The notes under the pieces are model-generated. The model saw only the letters and a list, made by a program, of their open reading frames with translations. It searched no databases and was not told where the DNA came from. This document shows, one piece after another, positions 34,401 through 46,879 of a stretch of 64,000 bases of DNA. How positions within the stretch are numbered: the stretch's first letter is position 1; each line of letters starts with the position of its first letter. The translations under genes were made by a program, and so were the position numbers. This DNA is from Hedera helix. Taxonomy: Eukaryota > Streptophyta > Magnoliopsida > Apiales > Araliaceae. Location of the stretch: positions 40,002,192 to 40,066,191 of the forward strand of contig OX359276.1 in NCBI GenBank assembly GCA_947179155.2. The letters are read 5' to 3'.

Positions 34401-36493
34401 CACTAAAGAAACTACATGTTCGAGTGTGAAGTCAATTGACTTCACTGATTTTTTTAATTTTTTTTTTTACTATATATGATATATTAGATTTTTTTTTTGG
34501 TGTAATACATAAATTTGACCCCACTAAAATTTGAAATTTTATAACTTATAAGGGTCAATTTAAAACATGAGAACTCTCTCTTAGTTGCTTAACACTTAAG
34601 TCAGTATTATACTCCCAATTCTCAAATCAAACTCTTATGTTCAATCATCTCGTTTCTTCTCTCCGACTTTATCACTCAACTATCGCGATTCATTCGAGAC
34701 TCGGCAACACAATTTTTTTCATCGTTATAACTTCCATCTTAAAAATCAAATGTATTTGTCAATTAATCTCATCAATTTATCAATGAAAGTATGAATATAA
34801 GAAAAGGTAAGTTAATTTCTTAAATTTCTTCACTTCTTCATGGCATAGACTATTCAATTTTTGGTGAGTTTAAATTCTATTGGCACTAATTTGACTTAAA
34901 TTTATGTTTTATCAATTTTTAGGGTTCTAATTTTAGTCTCAATTAGTGTGTTAAATTTTAAAGAAATATTAGGGCTCAACTCAATTAGTTTCAAGGCAAA
35001 TGCTTAAGAAACAATGAGTCAATAACACAAAATCAGGTTAGCAGTTAACTTATGAGTTATGAAATTATACCCATTATAAGCTTTCATTTTTTTGCTAAGT
35101 TGCTTAGATAATCTAGTTAAGAATTATGATGTTTGTGTTTAATTTATTGGCCTACTTCTATATCTTAGGGTTTTTACATTTTTGAACGGAGGTAATAAAT
35201 TTGTTTTTGGTTGTGATTTGTGTGTTTTTCCTGTGCATACTTTGAACTTAATTAATAATTAGGTTCAAAATATCTTTAACCAACCAAAAAGATAAGTACC
35301 AATGGACAAATTTGTGTTCAAAAAAGCTTTTGCATTTGACGAATCATGTTATAATAAAAATTAGAAAAAATATGATGATAAAGTAAATTTAGGAAATTTC
35401 AAATCTGACCCCGGGTTGCTAAAGAAAATATCAAAGTATCATCATAATATTCAAGATAGAGTAAGAAGAGCATACATGCTAAAGGGTCATTGTCAACCTC
35501 CCACAGACACAAATTGGGAGATACTTTTGTAGATTTAATCCTTCTTGGTTTAAACAATATGAAAATTGGTTGGAGTATAACATATCTAATGATGTGGCGT
35601 TTTTCTTACTGGAAAACAAGCGGGTGGAGATTCTTTCATCACAATGGCTTCACAACATAGAACAAGAAAGAAAGATTTGATATTCATGTTGGAGGGCCTA
35701 ATAGTGCTCATAACCAAGCTTAAAGTAAATGTCAAGATTTGAAGAAACCAAAACAAAACTTTCAAAATATTTTTATTAAACAATCTGAACAAGCAAGACT
35801 TGACTATCGAATTCACTTAAATGCATCACTCTATTGCATAAGATATCTTTTGCGACAAGGGTTATCCTTTCGTGGTAATGATGAAAATGAAAATTCAAGT
35901 AATAGAGGAATTTTTTTGTAGCTTCTACAATTTCTTGCAGATCACAATGAAAGTATCAACAATGTTGTGTTGCAAAATGCTCCAAAAAATTTGAAATTGG
36001 TGTCGAGTGATAGTCAAGAAGATATTATAAATAGTGTTGCAATAGAAACTACCATTACTATCACTTGTGATATTGTAGATGATGTATTTGCAATATTAGT
36101 TGATGAGTCTTGTGATATTTCAGTCAAAGAATAGATGACCATGACCGTAGTTTATGCTATGTGGATAGAAAGGGATTTGTTGTCGAACGTTTTGTTGGTA
36201 TAGTTCATGTTACGCTATGTGAATTGAAAGGGAATGTTGATTGCATTGATAGTGAGAAAGTATTATGCAACGATTTCAACGAATGAGAACACGTGGAGGA
36301 CAATTGCATGTAATTATTATATTGCACTAGTTATTTTTTATGAATAAGTCTGAAGGGTATAACAATGACATATATTGTATTTTTTTGGTTATATATTTGA
36401 ATGATTTTTTGTTACTATAATTATCAACTTTGATTTATTATTTGATACTCATATAATTGACCCCACTGACAAAAAGTTTTGGCTTCATCACTG
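34401..36493 (+). mobile_element. Decayed hAT-type DNA transposon
   Basis: The ends are weakly inverted: CACTAAAGAAAC at the left, and CAGTGATGAAGC when the right end is read on the minus strand. They are flanked by a near-perfect 8-bp duplication, ACTAGTAA (34393-34400) and ACTAGTAG (36494-36501). An 8-bp duplication and CA-TG ends fit hAT elements. The interior holds transposase relics (next entry). Ends are inferred by eye. Confidence 0.6.
35290..36300 (+). pseudogene. hAT/ZMYM1-like (TTF zinc finger, DUF4371) transposase relic
   Basis: Fragments in several frames give a clear order: DPGLLKKISKYHHN and VRRAYMLKGHCQPP (about 35410-35510), FNPSWFKQYENWLEY (about 35537), RFDIHVGGPNSAHNQA (about 35672), then a 60-codon frame with FIKQSEQARLDYRIHLNAS and RYLLRQGLSFRG, and finally LLQFLADHNE, AILVDESCDISVKE and a VERFVGIVHV-like segment near 36190. 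This matches the N-terminal half of the plant proteins often annotated as zinc finger MYM-type 1-like. Frameshifts and stops occur throughout and the C-terminal half is missing, so it is not functional. Confidence 0.85.
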
Positions 36494-36679
36494 ACTAGTA
36501 GTACTTTTTAAGTAATTTACCTTATTCATAATTGTATTGATGTAAACTAAATAAATTCATATTAATTTTTAATTTGAAAATGTTTGATATTAACTTTAAA
36601 AAGTCAATACTAATTTTACAGCATTGGATTGGATGATTAGTCAATACTTTTGAGCATGACCAGTTAAGTGAATTGGATG

Positions 36680-38252
36680 TCAACAAATGCATGGAAACAG
36701 CACTGGAACTCCACATCCCTTTCCATGATCCAACTCTCTTCTTTCATCATCTGAAGCAGCCCATGGGCTTAACTGAGGCGGAGCGATACGTCCATCGACA
36801 AACAGTGAGTTTTGTTCCCTATCAGGCTGCTCCAGGCCTAGCTCGCCTGGCCCATAAATAATTGGGCCATAGCTCCTTGTATGTTCATCAGCTGCCCTTC
36901 TTTCGACTGCAAGAAAATGGCCTAGGGATGCAGCATTATGGTTGCCTATCTCAGCATCGGTGTGGTGCCTTGGGCAGAGGGAGAAACACCAAGATTTGGG
37001 CCTGTTGTTTTTCTTGATTCCAAAGGTTTCTGGCCTTCTTTTTCTTACTGATCTCCTGGAGAGCTCAACAATGCTTGAAACACCTAGTAGGCTGCCAAGT
37101 GTAATGCTCTTGTCATGAAAGAAAGATCCTGTGGACTGTTAGAAAACATTATTAGAGTTTTCTTTTTTCCAGAAAAATTAATCATTAGAAAGTTCCAAAC
37201 AAATAACAATATTTTCAACCCAAAAAAACTCCTACATAAATCTGTCCCTTTGTTTTTACACTACTTCTATCTTGCAAAGACTGTCATAATTGAGACGTAC
37301 TTCTTGTAGTGGCTCTTCAAACGCTTAGGTCGTTTTGCACAAATTTTCCTTTGAGGTTTGCAAAAAAGAGTGACTATCATTTTGAGATAAAAATAAAATT
37401 TAACAGGTGCCTCCTACCCAAACCGCCCCCCCCCCCCCCCCCCCCCCCCCCTCCTCCTCTTCTGTAGTGAGAAAAGCTAGTTAATTATTACTTTCCAAAA
37501 CAATTTGAGGTGCTCACTTCTTATAAAGCTAGTTAATTATTACTTTCCAAAACAATTTTTTTGGTTGAGTACCATTTCTTAGCAGTTTTAATCAGTACTA
37601 ATACCTAACAAGGAAAAGGGTGTGCAATATATAGAACTAATGTCATTATCTAGGCTTTTTCTGCTATTACCTCAATTTCAGAATTAGAAATACATTTTGA
37701 AGTCGATCCGTAAAATCCTAAAGTTTATACTTAGTATAAATGTATTTTGTAGCAATTATACACCAAAATTTAAATTTTTCATATTAATTCTGAATTTTTA
37801 GAAACCACAAATTGCTCAAAATAAAAACTCAAAATGTATCTCTAACTTTTGGTTTTGGAACGGAGGGAAATTATTGATTGTACTGACCTCTGTGTCCAAG
37901 TCTGAGGAGGAACAAGGGGAAGCACTGACTGATGTGTTGAATGATAAGGAACCAGGTCGATTAACCAACCCAACTCTCACATTCAATGGCTGCAAACCCA
38001 GAGGCCATCCCTTTTCCTGCAATCAAATCATTCAGAAAAATAATTAATTAAACAAGTGGCATATCATAAAACCTCCATTTAAGGGCAATATGATGAAAAC
38101 AAGGTATACACATTATAAGGAAAAGAACACAAACATACACATTTAGGTTTATAAAAGAATCTGTATAATTATAAAGACAACATAAATGGGTAAATATATA
38201 AATTTAAGAAAGAGCTAGTGCGAGACAAATTCAGAACTACCTGTTGAGCCAT
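36680..38252 (-). CDS. Uncharacterised plant protein with WPLGL-RVG and STGSFFHD motifs, 198 aa
   Basis: Three exons on the minus strand: 38241-38252 (MAQQ), 37888-38016 and 36680-37135, with GT..AG introns of 224 and 752 bp, all in phase 0. The joined product has EKGWPLGLQPLNVRVG near the N terminus, SSSDLDTE then STGSFFHDKSITLGSLLG across the second junction, a basic ELSRRSVRKRRPE segment, GHFLAVERRAA in the middle and a Cys-containing C terminus (FPCIC). The same motif order is found in a small plant-specific family of unknown function (from memory, Arabidopsis At1g13390 is a member, sometimes misnamed a SecA subunit). No known domain or membrane segment is visible. The tiny four-codon first exon would be missed by ORF-based annotation. 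Intron 2 holds a 26-nt poly-C run. Confidence 0.88.
37426..37451. repeat. 26-nt C homopolymer in intron 2 of the WPLGL-motif gene
   Basis: An unbroken run of 26 C on the plus strand, hence 26 G in the sense strand of the intron. It lies about 315 bp upstream of exon 3 in transcript order. Confidence 0.95.
37474..37558. repeat. 52-bp-spaced direct repeat in the same intron
   Basis: A 33-bp unit beginning AAGCTAGTTAATTATTAC occurs at 37474 and again at 37526. It lies just beside the poly-C run. Confidence 0.9.
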
Positions 38253-39769
38253 AGATACAAACTACTCGTGGAAAATTGGGGTTTGACAGCAGAATGATTG
38301 AAATTAGTAAAGAAAAGTCTAGATGAAGACATTATAGGACCTTAGGCAGCAGATAAAGAAAGAGGGGGAGAAGTGACATGTCCCCTATTTTTTCCATTCT
38401 TTTTAATAAAAAAAAACTGCAGTGAAGTTGAAGATTTGTATATGCATGACTCTTGCATACTTATAAGTAGCAAGTAAATGATATATTTTGCAATTTAAAA
38501 AGTTTATTTTTATTACAATATGACGTATAAATATATTATGCATGTATTTATACACAGTGCTCTATTTAGCAATACGGAATAATAATGTCGGTGCATAATT
38601 TCCTAAAGTTTATTTTATACGTAACATGTCATTGTATCTTGTTGTATATTGGCATGCCTTTATACAAAATGACTGGTATGCCTTCCTCTTATAATTGACA
38701 AAGTTGTTAAATTTTCAATTTTGGTTTATATTTTAAATCAGATCTAGCATAAAAAGATATAATGCAATAAAAATTTGGTATTATCTACTAGTATATGTTT
38801 TATGAAGTTCTTTTGCTATGTGCCCATAATAATAATTTTTACTACCATCTGATCACCCACCTGGTTAGGGCCCAAAAATGAGAAAAATGCAGGATGCCAT
38901 AAAATAGTTTTCTATACACACTTGTTAGTATAATACAATTATGCAACCATCCATTTATGACTTTTGGTCGTAAAAACTTTGTGGACTACAACTAAGCAGA
39001 TCTAATATGGAAACCACATACAGTGCCAAGGGAATTCAAACATGAATATGACCAACTTAAAAAACTGAGATTTGGTGAAAATAAATGGGACACTGTAGGC
39101 ATTTGAGGAAAAGGTAGAGGGGGATATAGGTCCAAAAAAGATTTCATGGATTTTGTTGGAGATTCGGGAAGAAGGGGATCCGATAAAGGGTGAAACTGAA
39201 TGAACTTTTGCTTTATTGTATATGTACCACCAATATGGAAACAATAAAGTCTTCTCCTACTTGATTGCAGCTTAGACCTAACCTCTTTTTCTTTCCAAAG
39301 GACCTTCAGTCCCAATCAAGCTCAACCTTTAACCAACCGAACCTGCAATTAGCATAGTATAGTGAGCCTGTCTTCAAAAAATCATTTAGTCACAGCACTT
39401 GTAACTCCATCAGATTTTTGTGACTATGATTGTCAATAAAAATTCTGTAATAGGTTTGGTTCAAGGGTAATCTCCGTTTGCAGGACTAATGCTGCAGATA
39501 CATTTAATAACCTACAAACCAGTGTTTTGAGAATCGAACACAAGAAATGTAAGTTTGTGGCTAGCCACATTGAGATCCTGATTACAATTACAATCCACTT
39601 AGGCAGTCTATAAAAACAACAAGTTGCATTTTATACGATTATTGTTATATAAAATATAAATTGTTTTTATAAACCATCCTTATAAGGATCCGCTGCGTTA
39701 ACCCTTTCTACTATTATGCCTCCGCCAAATAATTTATTCCTCAATAAAATGATTATCAGTTAGCTAACC
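38253..39769. other. intergenic, upstream of the WPLGL-motif gene
   Basis: Promoter side of the minus-strand gene, then AT-rich DNA. A 107-codon open frame on the minus strand at 38992-39315 starts with TTG rather than ATG and matches nothing I recognise, so it is not called as a gene. Confidence 0.5.
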
Positions 39770-39779
39770 GGGTAGACTC

Positions 39780-40249
39780 GGGGCGGAGCCACGTACCTTC
39801 TTGGAGGTGCCATGGCACCCTCTGAATTTTTAAGATCTTTAAAATTATATACTTTACATATTATAATTAATACCATAATGATTCATACAAAATTCAGTTC
39901 AGTCCAAGAATATTATCAAAACTAAGTTTCGATCTAAGGTGGAGAATGATTTTCTCACTGACTCTTTGATTTTATATATTGAGAGGAAAATTACTGCGAA
40001 ATTTAGTATAAAATCAATCATAGACGAATTTTGAGATTTGAAAGAACGTCAGATTCTATTTTGATATATGATTGAGTTAAAATGTAAGCATGAAACGTTT
40101 ATTTTGTCTTCTCTTTTGCCTATATTTTACCAAAGAGTCAAGGATTAATAAAAAATATGACGAATTTTTTTTTTTGCATGTTAATATATTTTTTATACCA
40201 AAGTTATGTCATGGCACCCTCTGAGTTGCCAACCTGACTCTGCCCCCCT
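39780..40249. mobile_element. Mutator-like MITE, about 470 bp
   Basis: The block is flanked by the 10-bp direct repeat GGGTAGACTC (39770-39779 and 40250-40259). It has imperfect inverted ends: GGGGCGGAGCCACGT at the left and AGGGGGGCAGAGTCAGGT when the right end is read on the minus strand. Both ends also carry a CATGGCACCCTCTGA word in direct orientation. The 10-bp duplication fits Mutator-like elements. The AT-rich interior has no ORF. Confidence 0.7.
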
Positions 40250-40259
40250 GGGTAGACTC

Positions 40260-43200
40260 ATACTGCTCTTAAGTCATAAGAAAGTAAAGAAGTTATATCC
40301 CTCATATCACAGATATGGTTTATATCCTTTTTACAATACCAACATGAGTGATTGTTAGGAAAAGTTACATACAGCGTAATTTCTTCACTATGAATGAATA
40401 AGTTCATTTTTGTTTTTGCATCTTATAACAAATAAATATTTCATCAGGAGTAAACCACTGCATGAGCATGTCAGGACTTTCAATGGCCGACCTCTTGCCA
40501 CCGACGTACAAATAATCAAATAAAGTGGGAATATCCTTTTTTCTGCTGGCAATTCATCTCACCACAGCTCTTAATGAGCCTGAAAATGACAGTATCAAAT
40601 TATTGAACATGTTAGGTATACCATCATTCTCTTGAATTATGGTACATTGTATCAGTGAAATTCCCATTCTCCGATTTCCTCTAATGATTTACTTCATCCG
40701 TACCATTGCAAGTTTAAATTCCAAATGATCATCAAGCCTTCCATACAAATCCTTAAAATGTCAAAAATATTGTAAAATTAACAAATTTTGGCAGAAAAAT
40801 TAGCAACAAGCATAATATTCGATCAATTTAATTGTTATTCAGAACCATCAAGAAGTCGCTAAAAAGGAACACAAAAACTCCTTATGCTACAGATTCGATA
40901 AACCATCAAGAGTATTCCATAGTTGATCCAGGTTTAGATGAAGATTAATGAATTGGAATAGGCACGCACTTGGTCCAGTCTTGGCTAAAGCCTTGGGAAT
41001 TTAAAATATATATGAAGTAAAAACACAAAATTCAAGCAACAAATACCCGGAATACTTGAGTTGAGACGTTGTCATGTGGGATCAATCAAGCAGAAACATA
41101 CTGCAGATGAGGCTCGCTTCATCCAAAATAATGCGATCAAAATCTCGTGCAAGTTGTTCCACAAAACTAGAAAAAAGAAGGCTGTTGAGGATTAGGCGGC
41201 GGCCTAATTGTTGGACCAAGCAATATTTTGCCAATTCTAGAATTAATTGGGATAAAATCACTTCTTGTTAAGGTTTATATTCATACCTTAAACACCAGCT
41301 ATCCTGGTATGAAAAAAAAATCTATTTTACTTCAAATAACTTTGTTAAACTCTGCACGATACAATATTTTAAGGAATTAAAAAGAGGTTGAATGTCAATC
41401 ATTAACAACAAGACTGGTCTGTCTACTAGGAAAGCGCATCTGCTTTCAGAGAACAATTTCGGAGAAGTTAATACAAAACTATAGTTTATGGAACAAATTC
41501 AATGTCTGATAATGGACATGGCATGGTCCAACAAAATGTAGCACATTGTGAACAGAACATTGATATGAATATGATATTGGCCGGCAAAATTAAGACATTG
41601 GAACAACAAAGTCTGGTTTATGTAATTCTGAAGATCGACGAGGAAAAATAATCACCTGTAGGATAGAATTAAATCGAGAATCTAATCATATATATCACTC
41701 TAATGCTTCCTTTACGAAAATGATCTTTGGCATGACAAACATCTTAGTACTTGTTCACCGTTACGAGGTCATAGTACATCTATGATCTGCATATATAGAA
41801 TTCAATGAATTGAAAAACCATAGAATTCCCAAAAGCACCATATTCCAAAACTAAAAACTAGCATGATAAAAAAGGAATTCCACTGATCATCAATTAAGCA
41901 AATTATGTGAGTAAATGTTTCATATAATCGGTATTAAATGAATGATACATAGACTGCAAGTCCATTCCATGAAAGATTCCTTTTCAAGTACAAAGCAGAC
42001 CCAAGTAACGCAAAAAATTAATTATTGAACTCTGTTATACAATGATTACTCTACCTAATTAATTAAATAATGCAGTAGCTTCACTGGAGCAGCTACCATA
42101 AGCAAGCAAACGTAGTTATTAGTTGTTACTAAGATATCTTAACAGATTTAACATTTACAATTTTATTGAAATAAGTTTAGTAGTAGTATGGTTGTACCAA
42201 ACACTAGAGCATATCCATATATCACAATGTTTTGTTTCTACTGACCATAGTTGAAGCGCAACATATGGGATTAAAACTGGTTCGTTGAGTGCAAAACATA
42301 GGCTGAAAATCAACCGAGCCTGATCCAAAATCACCCTTCATTTGTTCAAGCTCGGCTCGTTTAACTAACGAAAGTACTCCAAAAAAGTAATCCGAAGTCC
42401 TTGCCCTCATAAATTTGCTTGTGGAAGTACTAAAAAGATGTGCAATGAGCAAAAGTTTATTAACTTCTAAATTAATCTATTAGAGTTTGAACTACTATTA
42501 GAGATTGGACTCAAAAGAATGCAGCTCTTTATACTTCTTTAAAAAGTTCTATGGCACTTATGGGCCAAAGCTCAATATTATATCTATATGCTTTGGAACA
42601 TATGTATGTTTAGCCTTTTGCAGGGACTGAAAGGCAACACAAGCGTATATTTTCCTGTTATGTTTCAAAACTTTTATCACAAGACTAGCTTTGACTCTTA
42701 TTCTATTCACTCCGAGATACATTAATACAGTCCAAACAGTCCTCTACTCCTTGGAAGTTTTCTTTTGTATGCATATATACATATAGCTTGCCAAATATTT
42801 CAAGAAACTAATGAGTTGGTTAATGAACAGTTGAATCTATCTACTGTTTTATTTTTTTGTCTTAGTAATCATAGTAGTAACATATTGGCATGTGTCCAGA
42901 TTGCTATGCCTGTGACATTCCTGTCTGCTTAACGCTGACTTGCCGGCTTATCCTTTTGGGGGGACTCATTACATGGTATGGCCTGCTGCACCGCTCTTAT
43001 AGGCCGGCCCCTAGCTAGAATTTAATTATCATAGTAGTTGCTTCATTAATTTTGTCCCAAAATGAGAATCTCATTTGGTTCAAAATTTTTATTTTGTGTG
43101 TAATTGATAAATCTTAATATGCGAAAAAATAAAAGACAAATTAAAGTATATGAAACTCTCATTTTGAGATAGGAGTTCGAAGAATATAGGCATGGTTAAT

Positions 43201-43847
43201 TTGTTAACGCAAATTGTACAAGTACATACCCTTCAAATTAGTTTTACTGGGTTAGCCAGTCATAATTTTTACAACACATATTATAAATTATTTATTCTGT
43301 TTTAAAATTATAAATATATATTTTTTATTATGTTCTTGATAAAGAAATATATTACTATTTTATGCTACAATCTATTATCTTTGTTCCAAAAATATATCTA
43401 ATTAAAAAACCGAAAGTATACACCAAAAGCTAGCTACCTACATAAGTTAGCTTCACCCGAACTTGACTCTATATTTCAATGTTATTATTGATTCCCCCGA
43501 GTCATGTGATGGAAGGTAAAAGTGACATGAAAAGGTAACACCCTAGCTACTAACTATATGTCATTCAATGTACTACTATAATAAATCAATTAATTAATGA
43601 AAAGTGGGAAGGTAAAACCACCTTGAAGTTTGGAACACTGAAAATTTTACTGTCAAGGGAGAATATCCCCCTGACCCTTCATATCTGGATTAAAATATTT
43701 TTTTTTATAAACCCAAAACCAATAAGGATCGAGATATATGCTTGCATCATCATGAGATAAAATAAAAAGTCAATGCAACCCATTTCTGCAACTTTCTTGA
43801 GAAAGAAAAGGAGATCTACATTCATTTAAAACTCCATCATTTCAAAA

Positions 43848-43921
<74 letters not shown>

Positions 43922-44534
43922 ACAATTTTGTAGAAAGAATTTAATTTTTACAGTAAATATAATATATAAAATATTATATTTTTACAAATAAACCTAATAT
44001 TTATTAGAAATGTAAATTATGTTTAACCTTATAATTTTAAAATAAAAATATGTTATTAATTCTTAAACGAATTAAAAGAAAACTGAGTCTCTAATTTTGA
44101 ACCGGGGGAGCACATGATAGTTCTTTGTTAAAGAAGAAAACGCTCACAATCAATCTTGATCGGTACATAACAATCAAGGTTCTGCAAAAGGCAAGAATGT
44201 TACCGTTAAATACATTTACTTTAGTTATGATCCGATCTAGCGATTGACTAAAAACATGCAACCTCTTAACATAAAACTCGATCATAGATCCTATGATCAT
44301 AAAACTCCATCATATTCACGGTAAGAAATACAGCAAGAAGATGAATTATCTCAACATAATATATAGAGAAGAAATTGATATTAAATCATGAAAATGACAA
44401 CAACGTTAATTGTCATAGATTAAATAACATAGTATTAAAAATTCCATGAATTCACATAATAATTAATTTGCTTCCCAATTAAAACACCAACAATATTTAT
44501 CTAATAACATACATAGTTTGCTATCTTATGTTAA
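40260..44534. other. intergenic, no gene supported
   Basis: Over 4 kb without a recognisable gene. Open frames near 41074-41271 exist on both strands (about 65 codons) but match no family I know. GC-richer words near 42890-43020 are not coding. An AT microsatellite lies at 43855-43916. Confidence 0.45.
43855..43916. repeat. (TA)n microsatellite, about 31 units
   Basis: An uninterrupted TA run of about 62 bp, 0.6 kb beyond the stop codon of the SMR gene. Confidence 0.95.
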
Positions 44535-44999
44535 TTAAGCTGTCCTTACTTTCTTGACCTTATTGCCAAGATCGGCAAGAAGAGCCGGTGGAAACATCGA
44601 CTCAATCTCGGTAGAGAAATCAAGAAGAATTCTTCGTTGAGACGACGTCGACGAAGCTTTTCTCTTCATGGACGGAAGTGACTTGGGCTTTCTCGGAGGC
44701 GGCGGACAGATCGTTGGGATTTTGTGCTCCAAAGATGTTGGAGTCGTACATCCATCATCGTAATCCTCGACCTTAAACTCTCCTAAAGACGACAATTTGA
44801 TCTCCAATGAATTCGAAACCAAAACTTCACATTTATCTTCTGCCTTTTTTTCTTGTCGTGAAAGTTGACAATTTTCTTGAAATTGTAACAAGGGTCTTGA
44901 CATGAAATTGCATTCCATTGAATTGTGATCTTTTTCATTAAGGAAAAATCCAGAATTAGACATTCCCATGAATGAAAATGAGCAAAACTTAGAGTACAT
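44535..44999 (-). CDS. SMR: SIAMESE-related cyclin-dependent kinase inhibitor (SMR)
   Basis: A single-exon 154-aa protein from an ATG at 44999; a second ATG at codon 11 is a possible alternative start. The family signature is clear: DDGCTTPTSLEHKIP at about 81-95, the proline-basic PPPPRKPK at 99-106, a basic KRK stretch at 112-114, and the cyclin-binding-like LLDFSTEIESMFPP at about 125-138. By family knowledge SIM/SMR proteins bind CDK-cyclin complexes in the nucleus and restrain mitosis, promoting endoreduplication or arrest in response to development or stress. The member number cannot be assigned from sequence alone. TA-rich sequence starts 13 bp upstream of the ATG, too close to be the core TATA box if the first ATG is used. 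Confidence 0.93.
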   Translation of the reverse strand: MYSKFCSFSFMGMSNSGFFLNEKDHNSMECNFMSRPLLQFQENCQLSRQEKKAEDKCEVLVSNSLEIKLSSLGEFKVEDYDDGCTTPTSLEHKIPTICPPPPRKPKSLPSMKRKASSTSSQRRILLDFSTEIESMFPPALLADLGNKVKKVRTA

Positions 45000-46704
45000 G
45001 AGGAGACAGAATATATATATAGATATATATGGCCGGGATTAAATTAGATATAGAGAAGAAGATGTAGAAGAACAAGAAAGTCTAAACGGCAGAGTGAGAT
45101 ATATAGATGGTTGGAGGGACCAGGGGGGTGAGTAAGAAATTAATAGAAGTGGAGTGTCAAAGAATATAATCATGATATATCTGCTCGCCATCTTTTTTTA
45201 TATGTTTATTTAATTTTGGGTTTTTTGCCATTATATTAATACTTCTTTCTCTCCAAATAAAAGTTCTTATTAGTATTTTAGATCGTCACAAAATAAATGT
45301 CTACTTATATTAAAGAATTTAATTTTTATAATAATTTGCCTATAATATCCTTAGTATTAATTTTTATATTTATATTCTTTATACATATTCATGTAATAAA
45401 TTATACAATTAGATAAAAATTTAAATATAAATAATTTTATTATTTTATATATTTTTTTAATATTCATTAAAAGTCGATCAAGACCGAGACATATAAAGTG
45501 ATATTAATTTTTTACAACAGTTTTGAATGAGAGAGAAAAGGTGGAAGGTTTTCATAAGCCCTTCGGCGAAGGATCCGATGCGAATAAAACACACATCTCT
45601 CTTTTCCTAACTAATTAAGATCAGAAGCTCAACCTTCTCTTCTTCTTTTTTCTTTTATTTATAGTTTTATATAGGACTAAGTAATAAGATCTGGTATTTG
45701 CAATCGCTTCGCTGCATCAAGCCACGTGCTTACCTATAAGGAAACCATATCATGATGCATGCATGTTTACTTGGTCTATCAAAATTAATATGAAAAATTC
45801 TAGGCTTATCTATAAATTTTTACTCATAAAACTTATCTGCAAAAGAAATAAAAGAATGTGATTTCACTTTTAATTATTAAAATGAATGTAGTGGGATTAC
45901 ACTCCTTTATCTTTGCTGCAGATAAACTTTATGGGTAAAATTTGTAAATAAGTGTAGAAACACTCCATCAATATTTAGAAAAGCTTTTAAACACTCTTTT
46001 ATTTTATTTTGCTTTATCTAGATATTAATTAAAATGCAGTATTTAGCTTTTATGCTATGTTTGGTTTTAGGAATGAAAATGAGAATGAAATGACGAATTC
46101 TTATGTAATAAAAAAAATTATGTTTGTTTATAAAAGTTATTTCTTGAGAGATGGAATAAAATGATTGATTACAGTCACAGGTGGAATAAATCATTTTAGT
46201 TTTTGACACATGTTTCGGCCGATTTATTGTCAAGCTAGCTCACTTAATAATTAGAATGGATGGAAGAGGTAATTAATTTTTTTAAAATATGAATAAACTT
46301 TCTAAGTTTAAAATATAAGATAAATATTGACTTTTTAAAAATTCTTTCAAAACATTTCTAAATTCAAAATTGATATGAATATTTTCATTTTTGTCGATGC
46401 AAATATGAATTCATAAATTATAATAAAAATAGAAATATGCGAGATTTATTATTTTCAAAACAAAAAAAAAACAATTTTTTTTTTAAAGTCTCAAATTAAT
46501 TTTGAATATAAATGATATAATTTGAAAAGAGTGGAGTGTTCGATGATGATGACGATGGTAATAGTAATAGAGAGACATTGTTTAATTACTGCTGCTACCC
46601 ACCCAATCCATTGACAAATTAAACAGTCTCTTGTGACATCCCAACCTCAGTTCCCAATCAGTCCAACTACATATATCTAGCTCCATCTCCTATTTATGGG
46701 TTCT

Positions 46705-46879
46705 CTTAACATGTGCCCTAAGGGCACATGTTAAGTACACAATTTAAGAGAATATTCTTTTGAACTGTGTGCATATTCTCTTGAATTCTGCATCTGCACT
46801 AAGTTCAAGAAAAATATGCACACAATTCAAAAGAATATTCTCTTGAATTGCGTGTTTAGCATGTACAACACATATTAAG
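46705..46879. repeat. Foldback MITE with nested palindromes
   Basis: It opens with a near-perfect 31-bp palindrome (46705-46735, arms CTTAACATGTGCCC). Then 38-bp arms at 46740-46777 and 46813-46850 (core AAGAGAATATTCTTTTGAA) match in inverted orientation at about 36 of 38 positions around a 35-nt loop. The right end CACATATTAAG mirrors the left end. No ORF. Confidence 0.75.

Larger units (their letters stand above)
34275..36620. repeat. Foldback MITE split by a hAT insertion
   Basis: The left arm at about 34275-34390 (TAAAATTAATTTTGACTTTT, then AAATTTAAAATTAACATG) is the inverse of the right arm at about 36530-36620 (ATATTAATTTTTAATTTG, then AAAAAGTCAATACTAATTTT). The two halves flank the hAT element and would join into one AT-rich hairpin if it were removed. 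Confidence 0.6.

Noticed and set aside
38992..39315. 107-codon minus-strand open frame
   Set aside because: It begins with TTG, has no ATG at its start, and shows no recognisable motif.
39288..39320. Similarity of the minus strand to miR159/miR319 (GGGACTGAAGGTCC)
   Set aside because: The match is partial with mismatches in the core, and I saw no complementary arm forming a precursor hairpin.
41074..41271. Open frames on both strands near 41.1 kb as a gene
   Set aside because: Neither frame shows a recognisable motif or splice partners; two overlapping open strands of this length are not unusual.
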